NCBI GenBank assembly: GCA_963989245.1 | Contig: OZ022355.1 | Location: 26,209,289-26,273,288, forward strand | Reading direction: 5' to 3' | DNA from: Nansenia antarctica | Taxonomy: Eukaryota; Chordata; Actinopteri; Argentiniformes; Microstomatidae | DNA: 64,000 nucleotides | Shown here: piece by piece, positions 48,417-63,400 of the stretch | Layout of the letters: the number at the start of each line of letters is the position of its first letter | Position numbering within the stretch: position 1 is the stretch's first letter | The notes under the pieces: model-generated | The model's input: the letters and a program-made list of their open reading frames with translations, nothing else | Database searches by the model: none | Told to the model about the DNA's origin: nothing | Position numbers and translations under genes: made by a program

Positions 48417-48436
48417 GAGCTTTGTGGAATAGGGCC

Positions 48437-51400
48437 CAGGAGACTATACTTCATAACAGAGGTTATACTTCATAACAGGAGGTTATACTTCATAACAGGA
48501 GACTATACTTCATAACAGAGGTTATACTTCATAACAGGAGGCTATACTTCATAACAGGAGACTATACTTCATAACAGAGGTTATACTTCATAACAGGAGG
48601 TTATACTTCATAACAGAGGTTATACTTCATAACAGAGGTTATACTTCATAACAGGAGACTATACTTCATAACAGAGGTTATACTTCATAACAGGAGGTTA
48701 TACTTCATAACAGAGGTTATACTTCATAACAGGAGGTTATACTTCAGAACAGGAGGCTATACTTCATAACAGAGGTTATACTTCATAACAGGAGACTATA
48801 CTTCATAACAGGAAGCTATACTTCATAACAGAGGTTATACTTCATAACAGGAGGCTATACTTCATAACAGGAGGTTATACTTCATAACAGAGGTTATACT
48901 TCATAACAGGAGGTTATACTTCATAACAGGAGACTATACTTCATAACAGAGGTTATACTTCATAACAGGAGGTTATACTTCATAACAGAGGTTATACTTC
49001 ATAACAGGAGACTATACTTCATAACAGGAGACTATACTTCATAACAGGAGGCTATACTTCATAACAGGAGGTTATACTTAATAACAGAGGTTATACTTCA
49101 TAACAGGAGGTTATACTTCATAACAGAGGTTATACTTCATAACAGGAGGTTATACTTCATAACAGGAGGCTATACTTCATAACAGGAGACTATACTTCAT
49201 AACAGAGGTTATACTTCATAACAGGAGGTTATACTTCATAACAGGAGACTATACTTCATAACAGGAGGCTATACTTCATAACAGGAGACTATACTTCATA
49301 ACAGAGGTTATACTTCATAACAGGAGGTTATACTTCATAACAGGAGACTATACTTCATAACAGAGGTTATACTTCATAACAGGAGGCTATACTTCATAAC
49401 AGGAGACTATACTTCATAACAGAGGTTATACTTCATAACAGGAGGTTATACTTCATAACAGAGGTTATACTTCATAACAGAGGTTATACTTCATAACAGG
49501 AGACTATACTTCATAACAGAGGTTATACTTCATAACAGAGGTTATACTTCATAACAGGAGGTTATACTTCATAACAGGAGGCTATACTTCATAACAGAGG
49601 TTATACTTCATAACAGAGGTTATACTTCATAACAGGAGACTATACTTCATAACAGGAGGCTATACTTCATAAGAGGTTATACTTCATAACAGGAGGCTAT
49701 ACTTCATAACAGGAGGTTATACTTCATAACAGAGGTTATACTTCATAACAGGAGGTTATACTTCATAACAGGAGACTATACTTCATAACAGAGGTTATAC
49801 TTCATAACAGGAGACTATACTTCATAACAGGAGACTATACTTCATAACAGGAGGCTATACTTCATAACAGGAGACTATACTTCATAACAGAGGTTATACT
49901 TCATAACAGGAGGTTATACTTCAGAACAGGAGACTATACTTCATAACAGGAGGCTATACTTCATAACAGGAGACTATACTTCATAACAGAGGTTATACTT
50001 CATAACAGGAGGTTATACTTCATAACAGGAGGCTATACTTCATAACAGAGGTTATACTTCATAACAGAGGTTATACTTCATAACAGGAGACTATACTTCA
50101 TAACAGGAGGCTATACTTCATAACAGGAGGTTATACTTCATAACAGGAGGCTATACTTCATAACAGGAGACTATACTTCATAACAGAGGTTATACTTCAT
50201 AACAGGAGACGATACTTCATAACAGGAGGCTATACTTCATAACAGGAGACTATACTTCATAACAGAGGTTATACTTCATAACAGGAGGTTATACTTCATA
50301 ACAGGAGACTATACTTCATAACAGGAGGCTATACTTCATAACAGGAGACTTTACTTCATAACAGAGGTTATACTTCATAACAGGAGGTTATACTTCATAA
50401 CAGGAGACTATACTTCATAACAGGAGGCTATACTTCATAACAGGAGACTATACTTCATAACAGAGGTTATACTTCATAACAGGAGGTTATACTTCATAAC
50501 AGGAGACTATACTTCATAACAGGAGGTTATACTTCATAACAGGAGGTTATACTTCATAACAGGAGGTTATACTTCATAACAGGAGGCTATACTTCATAAC
50601 AGAGGTTATACTTCATAACAGAGGTTATACTTCATAACAGGAGACTATACTTCATAACAGGAGGTTATACTTCATAACAGGAGGCTATACTTCATAACAG
50701 AGGTTATACTTCATAACAGAGGTTATACTTCATAACAGGAGACTATACTTCATAACAGAGGTTATACTTCATAACAGGAGGTTATACTTCATAACAGGAG
50801 ACTATACTTCATAACAGGAGGCTATACTTCATAACAGGAGACTATACTTCATAACAGGAGGTTATACTTCATAACAGGAGGTTATACTTCATAACAGGAG
50901 GCTATACTTCATAACAGAGGTTATACTTCATAACAGAGGTTATACTTCATAACAGGAGACTATACTTCATAACAGGAGGTTATACTTCATAACAGGAGAC
51001 TATACTTCATAACAGAGGTTATACTTCATAACAGGAGGTTATACTTCATAACAGAGGTTATACTTCATAACAGGAGGTTATACTTCATAACAGAGGTTAT
51101 ACTTCATAACAGAGGTTATACTTCATAACAGGAGACTATACTTCATAACAGAGGTTATACTTCATAACAGGAGGTTATACTTCATAACAGAGGTTATACT
51201 TCATAACAGGAAGTTATACTTCATAACAGGAGGCTATGCTTCATAACAGAGGTTATAGGTTATACTTCATAACAGGAGACTATACTTCATAACAGGAGGT
51301 TATACTTCATAACAGAGGTTATACTTCATAACAGGAGGTTATACTTCATAACAGAGGTTATACTTCATAACAGGAGGCTATACTTCATAACAGGAGGTTA

Positions 51401-54400
51401 TACTTCATAACAGAGGTTATACTTCATAACAGGAGGCTATACTTCATAACAGGAGGTTATACTTCATAACAGAGGTTATACTTCATAACAGGAGGTTATA
51501 CTTCACAACAGGAGACTATACTTCATAACAGAGGTATACTTCATAACAGGAGACTATACTTCATAACAGGAGACTATACTTCATAACAGGAGACTATACT
51601 TCATAACAGGAGGCTATACTTCATAACAGAGGTTATACTTCATAACAGGAGGTTATACTTCATAACAGGAGGCTATACTTCATAACAGAGGTTATACTTC
51701 ATAACAGAGGTTATACTTCATAACAGGAGACTATACTTCATAACAGGAGGTTATACTTCATAACAGGAGACTATACTTCATAACAGGAGACTATACTTCA
51801 TAACAGAGGTTATACTTCATAACAGGAGACTATACTTCATAACAGAGGTTATACTTCATAACAGAGGTTATACTTCATAACAGGAGACTATACTTCATAA
51901 CAGGAGACTATACTTCATAACAGAGGTTATACTTCATAACAGAGGTTATACTTCATAACAGGAGACTATACTTCATAACAGGAGACTATACTTCATAACA
52001 GGAGGTTATACTTCATAACAGGAGACTATACTTCATAACAGGAGACTATACTTCATAACAGAGGTTATACTTCATAACAGAGGTTATACTTCATAACAGA
52101 GGTTATACTTCATAACAGAGGTTATACTTCATAACAGGAGACTATACTTCATAACAGAGGTTATACTTCATAACAGGAGGTTATACTTCATAACAGAGGT
52201 TATACTTCATAACAGGAGGTTATACTTCATAACAGGAGGCTATACTTCATAACAGAGGTTATACTTCATAACAGAGGTTATACTTCATAACAGGAGACTA
52301 TACTTCATAACAGGAGGCTATACTTCATAACAGAGGTTATACTTCATAACAGGAGGCTATACTTCATAACAGGAGGTTATACTTCATACCAGAGGTTATA
52401 CTTCATAACAGGAGGTTATACTTCATAACAGGAGGCTATACTTCATAACAGGAGACTATACTTCATAACAGGAGACTATACTTCATAACAGGAGGTTATA
52501 CTTCATAACAGGAGACTATACTTCATAACAGGAGGCTATACTTCATAACAGGAGACTATACTTCATAACAGAGGTTATACTTCATAACAGGAGACTATAC
52601 TTCATAACAGGAGGCTATACTTCATAACAGAGGTTATACTTCATAACAGAGGTTATACTTCATAACAGGAGGCTATACTTCATAACAGGAGGTTATACTT
52701 CATAACAGAGGTTATACTTCATAACAGAGGTTATACTTCATAACAGGAGGCTATACTTCATAACAGAGGTTATACTTCATAACAGGAGGCTATACTTCAT
52801 AACAGGAGGTTATACTTCATAACAGAGGTTATACTTCATAACAGGAGGTTATACTTCATAACAGGAGACTATACTTCATAACAGAGGTTATACTTCATAA
52901 CAGGAGACTATACTTCATAACAGGAGACTATACTTCATAACAGGAGGCTATACTTCATAACAGGAGACTATACTTCATAACAGAGGTTATACTTCATAAC
53001 AGGAGGTTATACTTCATAACAGGAGACTATACTTCATAACAGGAGGCTATACTTCATAACAGGAGACTATACTTCATAACAGAGGTTATACTTCATAACA
53101 GGAGGTTATACTTCATAACAGGAGGCTATACTTCATAACAGAGGTTATACTTCATAACAGAGGTTATACTTCATAACAGGAGACTATACTTCATAACAGG
53201 AGGCTATACTTCATAACAGGAGGTTATACTTCATAACAGGAGGCTATACTTCATAACAGGAGACTATACTTCATAACAGAGGTTATACTTCATAACAGGA
53301 GACGATACTTCATAACAGGAGGCTATACTTCATAACAGGAGACTATACTTCATAACAGAGGTTATACTTCATAACAGGAGGTTATACTTCATAACAGGAG
53401 GCTATACTTCATAACAGAGGTTATACTTCATAACAGAGGTTATACTTCATAACAGGAGACTATACTTCATAACAGGAGGCTATACTTCATAACAGGAGAA
53501 TATACTTCATAACAGAGGTTATACTTCATAACAGGAGGTTATACTTCATAACAGGAGGCTATACTTCATAACAGGAGACTATACTTCATAACAGAGGTTA
53601 TACTTCATAACAGGAGGTTATACTTCATAACAGGAGGCTATACTTCATAACAGAGGTTATACTTCATAACAGAGGTTATACTTCATAACAGGAGGCTATA
53701 CTTCATAACAGGAGGTTATACTTCATAACAGAGGTTATACTTCATAACAGAGGTTATACTTCATAACAGGAGACTATACTTCATAACAGGAGACTATACT
53801 TCATAACAGGAGGTTATACTTCATAACAGGAGGCTATACTTCATAACAGAGGTTATACTTCATAACAGGAGGCTATACTTCATAACAGGAGGTTATACTT
53901 CATAACAGAGGTTATACTTCATAACAGGAGGTTATACTTCATAACAGGAGACTATACTTCATAACAGGAGACTATACTTCATAACAGGAGGCTATACTTC
54001 ATAACAGGAGACTATACTTCATAACAGAGGTTATACTTCATAACAGGAGGTTATACTTCATAACAGGAGACTATACTTCATAACAGGAGGCTATACTTCA
54101 TAACAGGAGACTATACTTCATAACAGAGGTTATACTTCATAACAGGAGGTTATACTTCATAACAGAGGTTATACTTCATAACAGAGGTTATACTTCATAA
54201 CAGAGGTTATACTTCATAACAGAGGTTATACTTCATAACAGGAGACTATACTTCATAACAGGAGATTATACTTCATAACAGGAGACTATACTTCATAACA
54301 GAGGTTATACTTCATAACAGGAGGTTATACTTCATAACAGCGGTTATACTTCATAACAGAGGTTATACTTCATAACAGGAGGTTATACTTCATAACAGAG

Positions 54401-57400
54401 GTTATACTTCATAACAGAGGTTATACTTCATAACAGGAGGTTATACTTCATAACAGAGGTTATACTTCATAACAGGAGGTTATACTTCATAACAGGAGGT
54501 TATACTTCATAACAGGAGACTATACTTCATAACAGGAGGTTATACTTCATAACAGAGGTTATACTTCATAACAGAGGTTATACTTCATAACAGGAGGTTA
54601 TACTTCATAACAGGAGACTATACTTCATAACAGGAGGCTATACTTCATAACAGGAGACTATACTTCATAACAGAGGTTATACTTCATAACAGGAGGTTAT
54701 ACTTCATAACAGGAGACTATACTTCATAACAGGAGGCTATACTTCATAACAGGAGGCTATACTTCATAACAGAGGTTATACTTCATAACAGGAGGTTATA
54801 CTTCATAACAGGAGACTATACTTCATAACAGGAGGCTATACTTCATAACAGGAGACTATACTTCATAACAGAGGTTATACTTCATAACAGGAGGTTATAC
54901 TTCATAACAGGAGGCTATACTTCATAACAGAGGTTATACTTCATAACAGAGGTTATACTTCATAACAGGAGGCTATACTTCATAACAGAGGTTATACTTC
55001 ATAACAGGAGGCTATACTTCATAACAGGAGGTTATACTTCATAACAGAGGTTATACTTCATAACAGGAGGTTATACTTCATAACAGGAGACTATACTCCA
55101 TAACAGAGGTTATACTTCATAACAGGAGACTATACTTCATAACAGGAGACTATACTTCATAACAGGAGGCTATACTTCATAACAGGAGACTATACTTCAT
55201 AACAGAGGTTATACTTCATAACAGGAGACTATACTTCATAACAGGAGACTATACTTCATAACAGGAGACTATACTTCATAACAGGAGACTATACTTCATA
55301 ACAGAGGTTATACTTCATAACAGGAGGTTATACTTCATAACAGGAGGTTATACTTCATAACAGAGGTTATACTTCATAACAGAGGTTATACTTCATAACA
55401 GAGGTTATACTTCATAACAGGAGACTATACTTCATAACAGGAGGTTATACTTCATAACAGGAGACTATACTTCATAACAGAGGTTATACTTCATAACAGA
55501 GGTTATACTTCATAACAGGAGACTATACTTCATAACAGAGGTTATACTTCATAACAGGAGACTATACTTCATAACAGAGGTTATACTTCATAACAGGAGG
55601 TTATACTACATAACAGGAGGCTATACTTCATAACAGGAGGTTATACTTAATAACAGAGGTTATACTTCATAACAGGAGGTTATACTTCATAACAGGAGAC
55701 TATACTTCATAACAGAGGTTATACTTCATAACAGGAGACTATACTTCATAACAGGAGACTATACTTCATAACAGGAGGCTATACTTCATAACAGGAGACT
55801 ATACTTCATAACAGAGGTTATACTTCATAACAGGAGGTTATACTTCATAACAGGAGACTATACTTCATAACAGGAGGCTATACTTCATAACAGGAGACTA
55901 TACTTCATAACAGAGGTTATACTTCATAACAGAGGTTATACTTCATAACAGGAGGCTATACTTCATAACAGAGGTTATACTTCATAACAGAGGTTATACT
56001 TCATAACAGGAGACTATACTTCATAACAGGAGGCTATACTTCATAACAGAGGTTATACTTCATAACAGGAGGCTATACTTCATAACAGGAGGTTATACTT
56101 CATAACAGAGGTTATACTTCATAACAGGAGGTTATACTTCATAACAGGAGACTATACTTCATAACAGGAGACTATACTTCATAACAGGAGACTATACTTC
56201 ATAACAGGAGACTATACTTCATAACAGGAGGCTATACTTCATAACAGGAGACTATACTTCATAACAGAGGTTATACTTCATAACAGGAGGTTATACTTCA
56301 TAACAGGAGACTATACTTCATAACAGGAGACTATACTTCATAACAGAGGTTATACTTCATAACAGGAGGTTATACTTCATAACAGGAGGTTATACTTCAT
56401 AACAGGAGACTATACTTCATAACAGAGGTTATACTTCATAACAGAGGTTATACTTCATAACAGGAGGTTATACTTCATAACAGGAGACTATACTTCATAA
56501 CAGAGGTTATACTTCATAACAGAGGTTATACTTCATAACAGGAGGTTATACTTCATAACAGGAGGTTATACTTCATAACAGGAGGCTATACTTCATAACA
56601 GAGGTTATACTTCATAACAGAGGTTATACTTCATAACAGGAGGCTATACTTCATAACAGGAGGTTATACTTCATAACAGGAGACTATACTTCATAACAGG
56701 AGGCTATACTTCATAACAGGAGACTATACTTCATAACAGAGGTTATACTTCATAACAGGAGGTTATACTTCATAACAGGAGGCTATACTTCATAACAGAG
56801 GTTATACTTCATAACAGAGGTTATACTTCATAACAGGAGACTATACTTCATAACAGGAGGCTATACTTCATAACAGGAGAATATACTTCATAACAGAGGT
56901 TATACTTCATAACAGGAGGTTATACTTCATAACAGGAGGCTATACTTCATAACAGGAGACTATACTTCATAACAGAGGTTATACTTCATAACAGGAGGTT
57001 ATACTTCATAACAGGAGGCTATACTTCATAACAGAGGTTATACTTCATAACAGAGGTTATACTTCATAACAGGAGGCTATACTTCATAACAGGAGGTTAT
57101 ACTTCATAACAGAGGTTATACTTCATAACAGGAGACTATACTTCATAACAGGAGACTATACTTCATAACAGGAGGCTATACTTCATAACAGGAGACTATA
57201 CTTCATAACAGAGATTATACTTCATAACAAGAGGTTATACTTCATAACAGGAGACTATACTTCATAACAGGAGGCTATACTTCATAACAGGAGACTATAC
57301 TTCATAACAGGAGGTTATACTTCATAACAGAGGTTATACTTCATAACAGGAGGTTATACTTCATAACAGGAGATTATACTTCATAACAGAGGTTATACTT

Positions 57401-60400
57401 CATAACAGAGGTTATACTTCATAACAGAGGTTATACTTCATAACAGAGGTTATACTTCATAACAGGAGACTATACTTCATAACAGGAGGTTATACTTCAT
57501 AACAGGAGACTATACTTCATAACAGAGGTTATACTTCATAACAGAGGTTATACTTCATAACAGGAGGTTATACTTCATAACAGGAGACTATACTTCATAA
57601 CAGAGGTTATACTTCATAACAGAGGTTATACTTCATAACAGGAGACTATACTTCATAACAGAGGTTATACTTCATAACAGGAGGTTATACTTCATAACAG
57701 AGGTTATACTTCATAACAGGAGGTTATACTTCATGACAGAGGTTATACTTCATAACAGGAGACTATACTTCATAACAGGAGGTTATACTTCATAACAGGA
57801 GGTTATACTTCATAACAGGAGGCTATACTTCATAACAGAGGTTATACTTCATAACAGGAGACTATACTTCATAACAGGAGGCTATACTTCATAACAGAGG
57901 TTATACTTCATAACAGGAGGCTATACTTCATAACAGGAGGTTATACTTCATAACAGAGATTATACTTCATAACAGGAGGTTATACTTCATAACAGGAGAC
58001 TATACTTCATAACAGAGGTTATACTTCATAACAGGAGACTATACTTCATAACAGGAGACTATACTTCATAACAGGAGGCTATACTTCATAACAGAGGTTA
58101 TACTTCATAACAGGAGGCTATACTTCATAACAGGAGGTTATACTTCATAACAGAGGTTATACTTCATAACAGGAGGTTATACTTCATAACAGGAGACTAT
58201 ACTTCATAACAGAGGTTATACTTCATAACAGGAGGTTATACTTCATAACAGGAGACTATACTTCATAACAGGAGGCTATACTTCATAACAGTAGACTATA
58301 CTTCATAACAGGAGGTTATACTTCATAACAGAGGTTATACTTCATAACAGGAGGTTATACTTCATAACAGGAGGTTGTACTTCATAACAGAGGTTATACT
58401 TCATAACAGAGGTTATACTTCATAACAGAGGTTATACTTCATAACAGGAGACTATACTTCATAACAGGAGGTTATACTTCATAACAGGAGACTATACTTC
58501 ATAACAGAGGTTATACTTCATAACAGAGGTTATACTTCATAACAGGAGGTTATACTTCATAACAGGAGACTATACTTCATAACAGAGGTTATACTTCATA
58601 ACAGGAGGTTATACTTCATAACAGAGGTTATACTTCATAACAGGAGACTATACTTCATAACAGAGGTTATACTTCATAACAGGAGGTTATACTTCATAAC
58701 AGAGGTTATACTTCATAACAGGAGGTTATACTTCATAACAGAGGTTATACTTCATAACAGGAGACTATACTTCATAACAGGAGGTTATACTTCATAACAG
58801 GAGACTATACTTCATAACAGCGGTTATACTTCATAACAGGAGACTATACTTCATAACAGAGGTTATACTTCATAACAGGAGACTATACTTCATAACAGAG
58901 GTTATACTTCATAACAGGAGACTATACTTCATAACAGGAGGTTATACTTCATAACAGAGGTTATACTTCATAACAGGAGGTTATACTTCATAACAGGAGG
59001 CTATACTTCATAACAGGAGGTTATACTTCATAACAGAGGTTATACTTCATAACAGGAGGTTATACTTCATAACAGGAGACTATACTTCATAACAGAGGTT
59101 ATACTTCATAACAGGAGACTATACTTCATAACAGGAGACTATACTTCATAACAGGAGGCTATACTTCATAACAGGAGACTATACTTCATAACAGAGGTTA
59201 TACTTCATAACAGGAGGTTATACTTCATAACAGGAGACTATACTTCATAACAGGAGGCTATACTTCATAACAGGAGACTATACTTCATAACAGAGTTTAT
59301 ACTTCATAACAGAGGTTATACTTCATAACAGGAGGTTATACTTCATAACAGGAGACTATACTTCATAACAGAGGTTATACTTCATAACAGGAGACTATAC
59401 TTCATAACAGAGGTTATACTTCATAACAGGAGACTATACTTCATAACAGGAGGTTATACTTCATAACAGAGGTTATACTTCATAACAGGAGGTTATACTT
59501 CATAACAGGAGGCTATACTTCATAACAGGAGGTTATACTTCATAACAGAGGTTATACTTCATAACAGGAGGTTATACTTCATAACAGGAGACTATACTTC
59601 ATAACAGGAGGCTATACTTCATAACAGGAGACTATACTTCATAACAGAGTTTATACTTCATAACAGGAGGCTATACTTCATAACAGAGGTTATACTTCAT
59701 AACAGAGGTTATACTTCATAACAGGAGACTATACTTCATAACAGGAGGCTATACTTCATAACAGAGGTTATACTTCATAACAGGAGGCTATACTTCATAA
59801 CAGGAGGTTATACTTCATATCAGAGGTTATACTTCATAACAGGAGGTTATACTTCATAACAGGAGACTAAACTTCATAACAGAGGTTATACTTCATAACA
59901 GGAGACTATACTTCATAACAGGAGACTATACTTCATAACAGGAGGCTATACTTCATAACAGGAGACTATACTTCATAACAGAGGTTATACTTCATAACAG
60001 GAGGTTATACTTCATAACAGGAGGTTATACTTCATAACAGGAGACTATACTTCATAACAGGTGACTATACTTCATAACAGAGGTTATACTTCATAACAGG
60101 AGGTTATACTTCATAACAGGAGGCTATACTTCATAACAGGAGGTTATACTTCATAACAGAGGTTATACTTCATAACAGGAGGTTATACTTCATAACAGGA
60201 GACTAAACTTCATAACAGAGGTTATACTTCATAACAGAGGTTATACTTCATAACAGGAGGCTATACTTCATAACAGGAGTTTATACTTCATAACAGAGGT
60301 TATACTTCATAACAGAGGTTATACTTCATAACAGGAGGTTATACTTCATAACAGAGGTTATACTTCATAACAGAGGTTATACTTCATAACAGGAGGCTAT

Positions 60401-63400
60401 ACTTCATAACAGGAGGTTATACTTCATAACAGAGGTTATACTTCATAACAGGAGGTTATACTTCATAACAGGAGACTATACTTCATAACAGAGGTTATAC
60501 TTCATAACAGGAGGTTATACTTCATAACAGAGGTTATACTTCATAACAGGAGACTATACTTCATAACAGAGGTTATACTTCATAACAGGAGGTTATACTT
60601 CATAACAGAGGTTATACTTCATAACAGGAGGTTATACTTCATAACAGAGGTTATACTTCATAACAGGAGACTATACTTCATAACAGGAGGTTATACTTCA
60701 TAACAGGAGGCTATACTTCATAACAGAGGTTATACTTCATAACAGAGGTTATACTTCATAACAGGAGACTATACTTCATAACAGAGGTTATACTTCATAA
60801 CAGAGGTTATACTTCATAACAGAGGTTATACTTCATAACAGAGGTTATACTTCATAACAGGAGACTATACTTCATAACAGGAGGTTATACTTCATAACAG
60901 AGGTTATACTTCATAACAGGAGGTTATACTTCATAACAGGAGGCTATACTTCATAACAGGAGGTTATACTTCATAACAGAGGTTATACTTCATAACAGGA
61001 GGTTATACTTCATAACAGGAGACTATACTTCATAACAGAGGTTATACTTCATAACAGGAGACTATACTTCATAACAGGAGACTATACTTCATAACAGGAG
61101 GCTATACTTCATAACAGGAGACTATACTTCATAACAGAGTTTATACTTCATAACAGAGGTTATACTTCATAACAGGAGGCTATACTTTATAACAGAGGTT
61201 ATACTTCATAACAGAGGTTATACTTCATAACAGGAGACTATACTTCATAACAGGAGGCTATACTTCATAACAGAGGTTATACTTCATAACAGGAGGCTAT
61301 ACTTCATAACAGGAGGTTATACTTCATAACAGAGGTTATACTTCATAACAGGAGGTTATACTTCATAACAGGAGACTAAACTTCATAACAGAGGTTATAC
61401 TTCATAACAGGAGACTATACTTCATACCAGGAGACTATACTTCATAACAGAGGTTATACTTCATAACAGGAGACTATACTTCATAACAGGAGACTATACT
61501 TCATAACAGGAGGCTATACTTCATAACAGGAGACTATACTTCATAACAGAGGTTATACTTCATAACAGGAGGTTATACTTCATAACAGGAGGTTATACTT
61601 CATAACAGGAGACTATACTTCATAACAGGTGACTATACTTCATAACAGAGGTTATACTTCATAACAGGAGGTTATACTTCATAACAGGAGGTTATACTTC
61701 ATAACAGGAGACTATACTTCATAACAGAGGTTATACTTCATAACAGAGGTTATACTTCATAACAGGAGGTTATACTTCATAACAGAGGTTATACTTCATA
61801 ACAGGAGGTTATACTTCATAACAGGAGGCTATACTTCATAACAGAGGTTATACTTCATAACAGAGGTTATACTTCATAACAGGAGACTATACTTCATAAC
61901 AGGAGGCTATACTTCATAACAGAGGTTATACTTCATAACAGGAAGCTATACTTCATAACAGGAGGTTATACTTCATAACAGGAGACTATACTTCATAACA
62001 GGAGGCTATACTTCATAACAGGAGACTATACTTCATAACAGAGGTTATACTTCATAACAGGAGGTTATACTTCATAACAGGAGGCTATACTTCATAACAG
62101 AGGTTATACTTCATAACAGAGGTTATACTTCATAACAGGAGACTATACTTCATAACAGGAGGCTATACTTCATAACAGGAGACTATACTTCATAACAGAG
62201 GTTATACTTCATAACAGGAGGTTATACTTCATAACAGGAGGCTATACTTCATAACAGGAGACTATACTTCATAACAGAGGTTATACTTCATAACAGGAGG
62301 TTATACTTCATAACAGGAGGCTATACTTCATAACAGAGGTTATACTTCATAACAGAGGTTATACTTCATAACAGGAGACTATACTTCATAACAGGAGGCT
62401 ATACTTCATAACAGGAGACTATACTTCATAACAGAGGTTATACTTCATAACAGAGGTTATACTTCATAACAGAGGTTATACTTCATAACAGAGGTTATAC
62501 TTCATAACAGGAGACTATACTTCATAACAGGAGGTTATACTTCATAACAGGAGACTATACTTCATAACAGAGGTTATACTTCATAACAGGAGACTATACT
62601 TCATAACAGGAGGTTATACTTCATAACAGGAGACTATACTTCATAACAGAGGTTATACTTCATAACAGAGGTTATACTTCATAACAGGAGGTTATACTTC
62701 ATAACAGGAGACTATACTTCATAACAGAGGTTATACTTCATAACAGGAGGTTATACTTCATAACAGAGGTTATACTTCATAACAGGAGACTATACTTCAT
62801 AACAGAGGTTATACTTCATAACAGGAGGTTATACTTCATAACAGAGGTTATACTTCATAACAGGAGGTTATACTTCATGACAGAGGTTATACTTCATAAC
62901 AGGAGACTATACTTCATAACAGGAGGTTATACTTCATAACAGGAGGTTATACTTCATAACAGGAGGCTATACTTCATAACAGAGGTTATACTTCATAACA
63001 GGAGACTATACTTCATAACAGGAGGCTATACTTCATAACAGTAGACTATACTTCATAACAGTAGACTATACTTCATAACAGGAGGTTATACTTCATAACA
63101 GAGGTTATACTTCATAACAGGAGGTTATACTTCATAACAGGAGGTTATACTTCATAACAGAGGTTATACTTCATAACAGAGGTTATACTTCATAACAGAG
63201 GTTATACTTCATAACAGGAGACTATACTTCATAACAGGAGGTTATACTTCATAACAGGAGACTATACTTCATAACAGAGGTTATACTTCATAACAGAGGT
63301 TATACTTCATAACAGGAGGTTATACTTCATAACAGGAGACTATACTTCATAACAGAGGTTATACTTCATAACAGGAGGTTATACTTCATAACAGGAGACT

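Larger units (their letters stand above)
47141..48436. mobile_element. 1.3-kb TIR-bounded island inserted in the minisatellite
   Basis: The island interrupts the array cleanly. Its left end, GGGTCATTCCACTAAAG, and the inverse of its right end, GGGCCCTATTCCACAAAG, share GGG, C, ATTCCAC and AAAG. CAGG stands on both sides (47137-47140 and 48437-48440), and one copy of CAGG restores the unit sequence, so a 3- or 4-bp target duplication is likely. The CCCTATTCCACAAAG type terminus is one I associate with common fish DNA elements. Inside are two tRNA-like segments in opposite orientation, a possible decayed DNA-binding domain, an A13 run and a tetranucleotide tract. It is probably a composite non-autonomous DNA transposon. 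Confidence 0.75.
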
